This document shows, in pieces, positions 30,601 through 41,591 of a stretch of DNA of 64,000 bases (position 1 is the stretch's first letter; every line of letters starts with the position of its first letter). The notes beneath the pieces are model-generated. The model did no database searches, was not told where the DNA came from, and saw nothing but the letters and a program-made list of their open reading frames with translations. Source of the stretch: Drosophila pseudoobscura (taxonomy: Eukaryota; Arthropoda; Insecta; Diptera; Drosophilidae); NCBI RefSeq assembly GCF_009870125.1, contig NC_046681.1, positions 29,100,001 through 29,164,000 of the forward strand, given 5' to 3'. A program made the position numbers and the translations under genes.

Positions 30601-31600
30601 CTCTAATTAGAGAATGATAAATCAATGGAGTGTTGAACTATGCTTAAATCATTTGTCGCCCATAATGCAATAAGTGGAAGAGCAGACCCTTAAGAATGAT
30701 ATATATATTTTTGCATCTGGATTTTCAAGCGTTGTATAAGTATAACTAGCTATATGTCTGTTTGTCCGACTTTATTATTAACTGATTCATATTTACTTCA
30801 TGCTAAGTGAACTAATACATCATTCAGTGGCGAAACGTTGACCATCTCTAATTTGCACAATGATCTCTTAGGGGTTTACCTAAAAAGTTAGTATCAACGT
30901 CACATGAAATAATATGGATCTATTATCACTAGCTTCAACAGAACCAGAAGCGTGTACGATAAGCAGGACGACCACAAGTTCAATAAGGAAAGGTATTAAA
31001 TATCGTGAAGAAACTTGGGGGGAATTGTTTGCTGAGCAAGTACATGTATGCCAAGGTATAGCTCTATCACCTATTAAGTGTCAAGTTTCGCTTGATAACA
31101 GCGGATGCGGGTGTCGTGTGAAGGTTTTCTTTGCAATTTTATTTTTATTTCATTTCTTTTTACTACACCAAGCACAACGAGAAAGATGCGCAAAGTGGGG
31201 TTTGAGTTCGATGACATTTAAATCTGGCGGGCATTCAAAAAAAGGAATGGGACACACTAGGAAACCTATCGAAATACTTACATTGCTAACCTATATTAAT
31301 ATAAATATATCGTCAAACTCCCATCCTTCTACTGGCGCCAACTTGTAAACTATTTACATGCTGTGTACATGAATCTTACACGGTATCTACATAGCTTTTG
31401 CTCAATTTTAAAGATGTTGCGCAACTAAGTCTGCCATTGTTACCGAAAGCGCCACTGTGCCACAACATTTGTTTGCTACATGGCAACTACAACTACACTA
31501 CATCCGGGGTTATAAAAACGCAACGGTTATTTGAAAGACTGACGCTCAGATAGGCTACGATCGATGGTTTAGAATTGGGTATTTGTTTTTTTTTTTTTAA
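15700..31600. other. 16-kb gene-poor region
   Basis: Apart from the candidate exon at 16156 I find no supportable gene. Open frames up to about 140 codons occur (for example 17813-18232, with a hydrophobic N-terminus) but are no longer than expected by chance in this much DNA. The sequence is moderately AT-rich with many conserved-looking homeobox-type ATTA/TTAAT words, short CA/GT runs and ACATATGTA palindromes. It could be intron or intergenic regulatory DNA of a gene whose exons lie outside the window. Nothing resembling a tRNA gene (B-box GGTTCGAATCC) was noticed. Confidence 0.5.
16156..16319 (+). other. Candidate orphan exon
   Basis: The plus strand shows a possible acceptor (ttcaacag, ends about 16155), an open frame of about 54 codons with protein-like content (SAISFSGDPTLKMFVRELET and further) and a strong donor (tcaag|gtaagtcac, GT at 16320). 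The length of the open frame is not significant by itself, and no partner exons were found within the window. Confidence 0.22.
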
Positions 31601-31641
31601 ATATTATTGTTACAATAAGGCATTACATAATTTACTTAATC

Positions 31642-31770
31642 CATTCAAAGGTTTTGCTCGAAGAACAGTTTTTGATTAATGCTATTGAACGCTTATGGAA
31701 CAATTTGCCGCAAAGCTTTAAATCAATTAGAAGGGAAACTAAATTTCATTATCATTTAAAAAATGTATAA
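31642..31770 (+). mobile_element. 3' end relic of a non-LTR retrotransposon reverse transcriptase
   Basis: The frame 31654-31770 reads like the last 38 residues of a jockey/CR1-type ORF2 (AIERLWNNLPQSFKSIRRET.. then H-x-H-L-K-N and a stop), where 'LWN.LP.S......F...LK' is the usual C-terminal signature. An A-rich stretch follows the stop. The rest of the element is not recognisable. The broken third RING gene begins only 25-70 bases downstream. Confidence 0.4.
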
Positions 31771-31792
31771 AAATAATAAGGCAATATCACGA

Positions 31793-32335
31793 ATTAATGT
31801 GCAGAAACTATTTGACGGTGAGATAATTCCTTTTTTTGGAATGGCTTCAACCAAAGTTAACCAAATTCTAAAAAAAATTGGAAGAGCAGATTTTAAAAAA
31901 TGCGACCTTAGAGGACAATCTTGAAGAACAGGACAAATCCACGAAGTTTATCATTCAGGAACTAGAACAGCAAATTGCAGAGCTTGATCTTGATCTTTTC
32001 CGCAATGAGCTTGCGGAGAAGGAGCGCGCATACCTAGAGGAAATAGGCCGTCTGAGACAAGGAGTCCACAACCTTTACACCAATATTACCTGTTCCCTTT
32101 GCCAAGCTCCCTGGACATCTGAGGGGGAACACCGTTTGATTGCGTTGTACTGTGGGCATATATTTGGGAAAAAAAGCGTTCAGCGACTCCCTGAATGCCC
32201 AATTTGCGGATTGGCATTTGGTTCAACAGATATGCGCTACATCTATGGTCGCAACATCTTGCCAGCTAATTAGTCTTTCTGGTGTTCGACGTCGTAACTC
32301 TTAGAAACCTACAAAAATACATTATCATAATAAAT
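31793..32335 (+). pseudogene. Truncated, frameshifted third RING-finger copy
   Basis: Nearly identical to the second half of the gene at 12720, starting at its 'caaagttaaccaaattcta' (31851) and continuing through the stop codon into the 3' UTR. The N-terminal 130 residues are missing. An A-run has eight As instead of seven (31870-31877), which throws the ATG at 31842 out of frame, and the open frame that remains (31878-32273) has no ATG before the RING. In the RING, the CGH..GKIC segment has changed to CGH..GKKS, which loses one zinc ligand. It is preceded at 31793-31817 by a segment that lies downstream of copy 1 at 13890. The 3' flank also matches genomic DNA, so this is a DNA-level duplication 18 kb away, not a processed copy. 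Confidence 0.8.
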
Positions 32336-32985
32336 AATAATAATATCACGAGTACGACGATTTTTTGTATATAATAGAAAGATACTTTCTACGTTCCTGA
32401 GAACTGGCTGCCATTTCCTGCAGAGCCCAATGTCCTGACCAGTGCTTCAGCAGCTTGACTGAGCCAATACGAGATTCACAAATACATTGTCATTAAATCA
32501 TTAAAAGTTAAAAGACTTTTCAGCTAACCAAGATCCAACCTTGGTCCACGGGTCTATTATACCACTCCAGACGACCCGCAGGCCCCCGGCCACCGAAGCG
32601 GCTTTAGACAAATGCAACAGTGTGACACGTGTTAAGAAATTCCGCACATGGCAACTTGAAATGCCACACAGCAGCACAAGCACAACAGAGAGGAGCCGTG
32701 CAGGGCAGGGCACATGCTCGTACGACATGGGAGATCCACGGCCAGGGCCTTGGACAGAGACCCATTCCATCCCGATCAACATCCCCAGACCCTTTTCGTT
32801 GTTTCATAACAAATGACTAACAACATGGCCAAGTGACTGCCAGCGACAAACGCAGCTAGATAGAGAGCTGGAGCCCAGCTGCAGATACAGATACTGCAGC
32901 GCAAAACTCGTGCATATGCACAAAAGAAATTCAAAAGCATGCACTCGTACGATACTCGACTTGCAGTCCCCCAAGTACGACTTGT

Positions 32986-33060
32986 ATCTGCATCTTTGCA
33001 TCTTTGCATCTGTGGATCTGTGCATCTGGCCATCTGAATCTATGCATCTGTGGATCTGCA
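32986..33060. repeat. Degenerate TGCATCT/TGGATCT tandem repeat
   Basis: About eight imperfect units built from tgcatct, ttgcatct and tgtggatct over 75 bases. No coding role is seen. Confidence 0.7.
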
Positions 33061-33690
33061 CAGCGGGCCGATTAGTCGAAATGATGATCAAAGTGCTGAA
33101 GCTTCAGATCGGGTCCAGACTGTGGATTGCTGATGTTTCAGATCGGGTCCAGGCTGCCGATGCCGGTTGCATGGTGCTGGGGCAGTGGCAGTCCATTGAT
33201 TGCGTGTGGCAAACAAAAACAAACGCCACAGCGGGCTTCCAACTGCGGAGCACACAGGAAGCGCCCCGGTGCCTAGTGGCCAGTGCCCAAGCTTATCTCG
33301 ATCGTTGTTATCTGTGGCAGCATCGCCAAATGGCCAGCCGACTGGGGGATAGGACAGCGCCGGCTTAATATTCAATTTGTGCAAGCGTTTGTTAAATAAG
33401 CCCACGCCACCAGGCCCCCTTGCATCGGATGCCATGTATTTGTATATTGAAAATTGCCACAGATCCGCTGGCGGCTTAACTTTAACAAGCCCCTCGCCAC
33501 GGTCCCCCCCACTGCAATCCTCCAAAGTCCCACAGTTTCGCTAAGAATCCCTAAGTTGCAGGTCTGGCTGGAATCGCCAATCAGCGGCAGCGGCCGAGGC
33601 ACGTAGCTCGGCTTCCGCGCCGCGCAACTTGTTGCTGTAACACTTCATTTATTTTGATAACCATAAGATTGCCAATAAAAATTGCATGCC

Positions 33691-33733
33691 ACAGCCCCAG
33701 CCCCAGCCCCAGCCCCAGCCCATTCCCCAGCCC
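33691..33733. repeat. (CCCCAG)n simple repeat
   Basis: Consecutive hexamers of CCCCAG with slight decay at the 3' side. Confidence 0.85.
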
Positions 33734-36620
33734 ATGACCAGATGCTCTAGTACACTCCGCTCAACCCTTAGTCTGTGCTGTGTTGTTGCTTGATTGAAAT
33801 TGCAACTGACTGGATGACGGTATGCGGAGGATGCAGCCAAAAAGCTACCAGAATGGAGAGCAGGTCCCGGCCCGGCCACGCTGTCTTATAGCCAGATTTG
33901 TAACGCATTTCCATTTTGGCGGTCAGTGTCAGTGGACGAACACGCTGAAGTTGACAACTGATACGATACGGTTCAGGGCCATTGGCATTGAAATGAGGAT
34001 TAGGACGGTCCATGCCGGTAAAATTCCATAAGAAATTCGTATACAGCACAATCCCATTCAAAATAAAATCATTCAAGATGATACTAGCAAAAAAAAAAAT
34101 GCCAAAGAATAAGAGAATAAGAATAAGCATTGCCTCTGCGCATTGTTCTATCACACTATCACCAAAGGCTATACAATACTGTACAATATTGTATAGTCTT
34201 TGCTATCACACATTTCTAATGGTAACATTAGGTATAGATTAGATTAGGTGTTAGATTAGAAGACTGGGTGACTGGTTGGCTCACTGGCAAGACGATCGTC
34301 ATGGCAGTCGCCTCTTTGTTGGCCCGTTGGTCGTTCACTTCGTGTGACTTAGTTTTCTGCACGAGGTCATCAGTTTCCTCCTGCTCTGGCTGTAACCATG
34401 GGCAAAAGCATGGCTCTTTCTGTTTGCTCTGAGAAGAAATATCTGCGGTCGGCCCGCCCGCAACAAGCGACTGTCTATCCACGTATCTATCTATCTGACT
34501 AGCCCCGGGCCCGGTATCCGACTGTCTTTGGGATGTTCTCGAGGCCTGCCCCTGCCTCGTTTTGTCGTCTCTTGCTGGGCATTTTTATCTATTGCCGCGC
34601 ACGTCGGGTCACATTAACGGTGCTTTCTCAACGCTCGAGTTCTGCAATTTGATTTCCCTTCCTTTTACCTTTACCTTTGCCTTTACGTTTACCTTTACCT
34701 TACCCGTTGGGATTTTGTTATTTTCTGTTCAGTTCTTTTCTGTTCTGCCATCAACCATGATCTTCTTCTGCGATGTCTGGCAAGCAAACAATTAAAGTCA
34801 TAAAAAATTCCGCCAAAAGATTTACAATTGTTAATGCGGTAAGCACTCACCGCACTTGTTGCCCCCAAATGAAACATGCCAGGGAACTATAAAGCTTTTT
34901 TAATGTAATTTCATTGTGTGGTTATACAATCGCGATGGATGTTCTGCTGTCACAGATTTTGATATTTGCGCGAAAGAAAATTGGTTGCGATTGCGGGGCT
35001 ATTCTATATATCATGGGTAGGGAGATGCTTCAGAAGACGCTTAATCATGACGGACCAAATTGATCTTGATAGGAATACTTGTAGGACATATAAGGGTCCC
35101 AGAGATGGTTAGAGAAAAGAGATACACAATCATACATAAATTTCTGTCTTTGGGTGTGCTTCAGTGTTCGTGTCTCCTCCTTTCTCTTATTTGGTTGGTA
35201 TTGGTTGGTACATTTGTGGGTATTTTTCGATTTAAAGTGGTAGGCCTTTTTATCTTCCCAATAAAATAGTATGACGATAGAGACTCTTCATATAATGAGC
35301 TTCTGCGCGCGAAATCCCCAGTTTTCTTGCTCAGATCCGATGCCATTAACTACAACATTAAGCTTTAAATTAATGATCATACTATTCATCATCACTTCTA
35401 TCGTAACCCAATTTGCAGACCCACTTTATCCGCGTGCACCGTGTGCCACATTTGGCAACATCCATTTGTGCAACTACTGCGCATAATAAACAAATTAAAA
35501 TGTAAATCATTTCGCATTAAGTTCTTTGTACATTTCGCATAGCGAATTATAGGGAATTCTTGGTTAATTTTCGCTTTCGAAACCATCAAGCTGCGACTCC
35601 GACTCCAATTGCGAGGAGCGCTCTGGTCTGAAGATGGCCAGAACCAGAGTCAGAGTCCAAGCAGGGAGGTGGCTGTCGGAGCTGTGCGAGTCTACCAAGT
35701 GTAACTTGTTATTTGCAGTAATTAATTTTAAAGCAAAAGTGCTAATTAATTCCGAGAGCAGAGCAAATCCGTGCCGCAGATGAAGACGAAGGCGTTGGGG
35801 AGCGTAGCGCAAATTGTAGACCAACATCCGACGCGTCGGCTGCCCCTCGATTGATGTTGGCAATTAACTGCCAGTTTTGCCCGAAACTGAAGCTTGGCTA
35901 AGGTGATTTCCTATGAATTGTAGAGAAGTCTAAAATACTGAAAACCAGTCAAATTGCATAACTGTTTTGAGCGGCGATTCTTTTGTAGATTTGTGGGGAC
36001 TTATGCAATGTCCAAGCTAGATCAAAGAATCCCATCTGCTGTCTCCATTCCTGTTCCATGGGAAGCCTGAGTTAATAGTAACGCCTACCAATACCTTTAA
36101 TTATAGTGCCTGTCCCGCGAAGGACTGCCAAAGACCAGGGCCGTCCAAACATGACGCACGTATAGAAAACATATTTCAAACTAAACAAACTCATCAGAAC
36201 GGACACAAAAACCCGCTCGAACGCGAACTCGAACGCGGTCGCGGTCGCGGCCGTGGACGCGTGCAAAATTAAAAGTAAAGCGAGAAAAAATGTACGAGTA
36301 GACAGCGCGTCAGGCCCCGCGAAGAGATCTCTGCCAGATCTCTGACACTGTCTGAATCTGCCTTCCCTCCTTGTTAGCTCCACTCGCGCACACTTCACTG
36401 CCAAGGTCGGAAGAAATGAGGATGACGTCATGGTTCAAGCCAGAATTAGTTGGTAAAATACATAGCTCTTTGTAGAAAATCTCTTTCCCCAAAAGGCGGT
36501 CTGAATCCTCCATCGATTTGATTCAAGAAAACATTTATCAATTCAGAACTTGTAGCTAATTTGTCAAGCTTTTCTTATATGGCATGGGCATGGGCCCCAG
36601 AAGTTGTTGAACCTGACCAT

Positions 36621-36659
36621 GAAGATGATGATGATGATGATGATGATGTGGTGGTGGTG
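36621..36659. repeat. Compound (GAT)n(GTG)n triplet repeat
   Basis: About nine GAT triplets directly followed by four GTG triplets, in non-coding DNA. Confidence 0.85.
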
Positions 36660-39600
36660 CCCACAGCCCACGCTGGCCATTTGTTAATGCATATTCTATT
36701 CTGGCTTAGCGCCTCATCAAATTTCTAATTTATGAGCCTAAAGTTCTCAGGCCCGGGATGGCCGGGGCCATGCTTTTGAGGAATTGAATGGCCGCTGGCA
36801 ATTTAGCAATTATAAAATGATTAATTTTTGTGCATTTTCTCAACACCTTCCACTTAGCAGCGGCTCCCGCTAGTCGCAGTGCCAAAGTGCGGGCCCGAGT
36901 CCGCGCCCGAGCCAAAAACCGGCACCGAACCCTGCTCCGAGCAAAGTGGAGAGTTAAGGCCTGAAAGATGAGGGCCAGGCGTTAAAGCCCAACTACTGTC
37001 GATTAAAGTGCCGCTGCCCCATTACCGTGTAGGGTATCATTAGGCTAGACAAAACAATTTAAAGTAACTACAGCAACTAGCATAATAATGTTAAGGAGAA
37101 GCTGTCCAGAAACCGCGCTGCCATAGACAATTTTCATAATGGACAGAAATAAATCTGCAAGTGGCAGCTGCAGCGTCCCATCTCTGGGAACTAAACTGAA
37201 CCTGAAACTAAAACTGAAGCCGGACTGCATGCCGATCGCGCTGCACAACTTAATTAATAAACTAATGAGCAGTTTGCAGCTCGAGCAATCCCCAGTCCCC
37301 ACCACACTGCACTCCTGTCCAGTCCCAGGTTCGCCTCTGCCTCGGCCCCAGTCCATCTCGGAGATTATCTACATAAGCCAGACCCCAAACCCAACCCAAC
37401 CCATCGTGCATCGTGCCGGGCCTGGGCTATGGCTAAGGCTATGGTCGGGGCCTATTTGCTAAGAGATCAGCAAGAAATTAAAATAAATGTGCAACGTGCA
37501 AAAATGCCAAAGACCCCAACCGAAAGTAAAACCGAACGTGTTCTCCACCGAAAAAACGGAACACAAAAAGCAACAAGTAAAAGCCACACAAAATTGATTT
37601 ATGCTTATGGGGACGTCGCGGACTGTACGTGATCATCTCAACGGGATGGAGAAATCCGCGTCATTCGTTTATCTTATCAACAAAATAAGCTTAAAATATG
37701 TTATATATTTGGAAAAATAGTAATAGTAAATATTAGAATCATTCTTATTGCACCTCCGTTGTGAAAAATAAGTATTTGATATTTAGAAAGGCAGGAAAAA
37801 TTTAAAAAAGCAATATAAAAGCAAAATGCATCACGAATTCGAAATAAAATATTTTGATTTCCAAACCTACTTTCAGCCCCTGTTATTCTTCTCAAGTCGT
37901 CATCGATCTCTATCTAATCTAATTTCAGACTATTTTCCCTCACTCCCTTACCATTCACTGCGATATCATCTTATGGAGCTAAAATATGATTTAGAGCTTC
38001 GAATGGTTCGGTGGGTGCCTGCGGCAAAAGATCTTTCGATTGAGAGCACATTGACTCTCAAGAAGCTTTTCACACCTCTTCACCACGATAATAAAACCGA
38101 AAGCACTTGCATTCCTATAAAGATCTATAAAAGCGAGCGGCTAATGGGTTCCGGACTCGCCACGAACCCACATGGCAGCAGTCTCTTTGAAGTTCTTATG
38201 AGAACTATGGGTACTAATATGCAAAGAATAATGACTGGGGAATGTGTTCTGGAACTCGAATTCGAGCTGGAACTGGACGTTGGTTAAGAGAAGCAGCTGC
38301 CGCTTAAGCAGACATAATTACAGGGTCATTATTTAGGAGGCATCCGCGGCAGAGCCTCGACGGTGCGACTAAGACAAATGAGATTAAAAATGGCCAAAGC
38401 CAAAAATAAAACTGAGCTCTGACACGGCCAATGGTATGTAAGAGGCTGCAGGTTGGGCCAGTAAATCATTTTGTTTTCACTCTTGTCCAGGTTGTTGTTG
38501 TTGCTGCCGCAGTTTAATTATCACAGGTCGAGATTTGGTCTGCTCCCCGAAAGGCCGTCTCTGCGGTCGAAGCTCGTAAATTGTGCAGCGAACAAGATGA
38601 TGCTGACGGCTGTTTCTATGGTCCGAGAATCCGTCCGAAGAATATTTCTTCGGCCGGGTGTGCAAATTGAAAAAGAGTTGAAAAACTATTCAAATCAATG
38701 AAAACTGATAGCCCCAGGGCCCCAGCGGCCAAGTCATGATTAACATGGCTTAGTCGACTCTGGTCCTGGGCCTGGGCCTGGGCATCATGGGCCCTATCCT
38801 AAGTAGTACTCTCTGCAGGTACTTTAGTACTTGTGACTTGGACGCACCAAAGATGGCACCATGTACCATTTAAGCGACAACACTTGACCAAGGCAGAAAG
38901 CTCTTCTTGGCCAGGCCCAGGCCCAAGCCTGGACCTCAAGCTGAAGCCGATTTGGCGAAATGTATCATTAACAAGTCACGACAAATTTGCTGGCCGCCAG
39001 GCATCGGACAAAACCCAAAGCCAAAGCCAAACCAAAGTAAAAGCCAAATTTGGTAAGACCTCGACACCGACCCGACAGCTGCTGCCCTGGCATTAGATAA
39101 ACTGCAACGCTGTAAGACTGTAACTACAACTCCAGATCCAAGAGCAAGTCCGACTCCGACGGCGACGGCGACGGCTACGGCGAGTGAATCTTGTATCAAG
39201 TGCCAAAGACATGGACAGGTTGGCCATTTCATTGGGAGGCGATTGCCGGCGGCGGCTGCTTTGAACGGACCCACCGCCACGTTCAGGTGTGAAAAAATCT
39301 AAAATGCAAACACCAAACACCAATCCAATCCCAGCCGAACCCCCGATTCTCTGATCCTCCATACAATGCGCGCAACGACGCGTGGTGGAAAGCTTTGTGT
39401 GTGGAGTCCATTTGTAGTTGCTCCCTTGGGCGCTTCCAAAAAGCAAACTGAGCCACAGATTGAACAGAGAGGGAGAGTCGGATGCACCGGCGAGGATGTG
39501 CGTCCATGTCCGCGCTCAGAGATAGCCACATCCACCTCAGGATCCCCATCGACATTCACTGAATCCACTGCCATTCGTATGAATTATTTATTTCGATTGT

Positions 39601-40456
39601 CTGCACGCTGCATTATTTTTAGAGCGCCTATAAAGCTCGCAATTTATGATCAGCGGGCAGAAGCTGTTCAAATTATCACAGGGCATGCAAAATTTATTAA
39701 CAAACATAAAAATTGCTACAGAATTTATTTCATCTTAATTCAATTTAACAACTTAAACAGCCATAAAGTGTTCACATAGTAAATCAATGCAACTCTATGC
39801 AGATGCAGGCGATGCAAGCTGCCCTCCTCCTGTCCTGTCCACATGCATCATCATCATAATCATCATCATCATTCTAGGTATAGGGGGAGCGAACGAGCCT
39901 ACCTAGCTTGAGTCTCAGTCTCAGTCCCTGTTCCCCAGTTCCCTCGGAAATTTATGATCTGCGCATGAAAATGAGTCAAAACAAATTATGCCGCTTCCAG
40001 TCCGGTGTCCGGGGTCTGGGGTCTCGTCTGCGGCTGATTGACAGCGTTCCTTGGATGCCCACTGACGCCGCCAAATGTAGCCGCACCGATTATGATGTGA
40101 GCGCTGCCAAAAAGATTTCCATCAGCAGCAACAATTTTGAGGCATTAATCATGTGAGACAAGTACGAGGGTGGGTCCGAAAGAGTTCTCCCCAAATCTGT
40201 GCTGGGGTAATGCACCAGGAATGTTCCCGATAAGAATCGTTGAAGTCCAAGGAGACGGTTATAGGAGTAAAGTAAATCAGGAATTGAGGATGTACTTCCA
40301 TGACTAGCTATAACTTCTGAACACTTTAACATATGTTCTGTATATATCCATGGTTTATTTGATGAACATTACTTTGAAATAATTTAGAATAATTTATGAA
40401 TGCCAGTAATGCGAATGCAAGTGATGGAATGGTGTATAAATCGATGACAAGTCTGT

Positions 40457-41528
40457 TTAGCTCTGGCAATAGCAACCATCGAGGGTGTTCTTCTGTATCC
40501 AGTCCAGGAACTTGCTGACTCTGGCATAGACGCCAGGAGCATTCTTCTGGGCACAACCATAGCCGAAGGAAACGACTCCGGCCAGCTTGTAGCGACCTTC
40601 GTTGACGATCAGTGGGCCACCGCTATCGCCTTGGCAGGCATCCTTGCCGCCCGACTGGACCAGGCCGGCACAAAGCATTACCTCGGCAATCTTGTCCTTA
40701 TAGCGTGTGGTACGGCACTGCTGATTGCTGATCACGGGCACACTCACCTCCTGCAGGTAGTTGGAGGTGACGCCACCCTCCTTGATCAGACCCCAGCCGG
40801 CGACAACAGCCTAAGAGGAAAGATCGATAGAGAAGTTAACCCAAAATATGATCCTGTATTAGATTTCCGACTCACAGTCTTTCCATCAAAGTTGTGATTG
40901 GCCTCTGGCAGGCAGACGGGGCGCATGTTTCCTGTGAGTGGCACTGGAGACTCCAGCTTCAACAAGGCAACATCATTCACAATGCGGTTAGGATCGTAGT
41001 TGGGATGGATCGTGGTCTGGACAACCTTGCGCACAATGCCGGGGTCCCGGGAGGATCTATCGATCTGGAGCAGGCGAATGGTGATCTGGTCCCGGTTTCC
41101 ATGGACGCAGTGGGCCGCCGTCAGGACATACCGATCGTTGATTAGGGAGCCACCGCAGAAGAGACGCGGGTAGTGGCGACCCTTGACCAGCTGTGCGGTC
41201 CACGGATACTTGTTGGAACGCACCTGCTGACCGCCCACAATGCGATTGACATTGGGAGTGCCGCAGACTGGAAAGTCGAAGATAATTATATCCCTTGCTC
41301 TCTCCTTGTTCCGAATGTGAGAAACTTACAGCAATTCTGCTTAGCAGTGCACTGGTTTCGCTGCTTTCCCGGGCGCACAGCCTTCACACCGGCTGGATCC
41401 TCCACACCCACATCCACCACATCGGCAAATTGTTGGGACAGCGTCTGCTGTGGGCCTTGGTATTGGTATTGGGCCAAAGCCAGGCTGCAGCCCAGCAGCA
41501 GGAGCGGCAGGGCCAGGTAACAACGCAT
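40457..41528 (-). CDS. CG3355: Secreted trypsin-like serine protease
   Basis: Three exons: 41528-41330, 41267-40876 and 40810-40457, with introns of 62 and 65 nt and consistent phases (1, then 0), giving 314 aa. Residues 1-19 are a signal peptide. A short Gln-rich pro-region leads to Cys60/66/68 and the activation site after Arg75 (IVGG 76-79). The catalytic triad is complete: His119 (TAAHC), Asp165 (NDVALL), Ser260 (GDSGGP). Asp254 six residues before the serine predicts trypsin-like cleavage after Lys/Arg. The C-terminus ends in a Cys-containing tail (GCYCQS). There is no clip domain. The protein closely resembles, from memory, D. melanogaster CG3355; a database comparison would settle this. 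It is presumably secreted as a zymogen. The gene stands alone between two large gene-poor regions, with a TATA-like element at 41591-41585. Confidence 0.92.
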
Positions 41529-41584
41529 CTTGTCTGGAGTAAACTTCTGAAGAAAGTGACGGCGTTGTTTGCCTACCGTGGGCT

Positions 41585-41591
41585 ACTTATA
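41585..41591 (-). promoter_or_regulatory. TATA-like box of the serine protease gene
   Basis: TATAAGT on the minus strand, about 60 bases upstream of the ATG at 41528, which leaves room for a start site near 41560 and a leader of roughly 30 nt. Confidence 0.45.

Larger units (their letters stand above)
32340..40440. other. 8-kb gene-poor region rich in simple repeats
   Basis: No supportable gene. Open frames of up to about 150 codons (for example 32910-33368, 37826-38287) lie in GC-rich low-complexity DNA without protein-like conservation signs. Visible simple repeats: TGCATCT units at 32986-33060, CCCCAG units at 33691-33733, TTTACC units at about 34661-34705, GAT then GTG triplets at 36621-36659, and GGGCCT units near 38760-38785. 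A near-perfect 15-bp inverted repeat (34164-34178 / 34187-34201) surrounds ctgtacaa. Confidence 0.5.

Noticed and set aside
31330-31560. Possible solo LTR (TGGCGCC-like site and ttataaaa)
   Set aside because: The order of the primer-site-like and TATA-like sequences does not fit one LTR, and no TG..CA borders were found.
32910-33525. Overlapping 145-152 codon frames on both strands
   Set aside because: Opposing open frames in GC-rich simple-sequence DNA, with no protein-like features.
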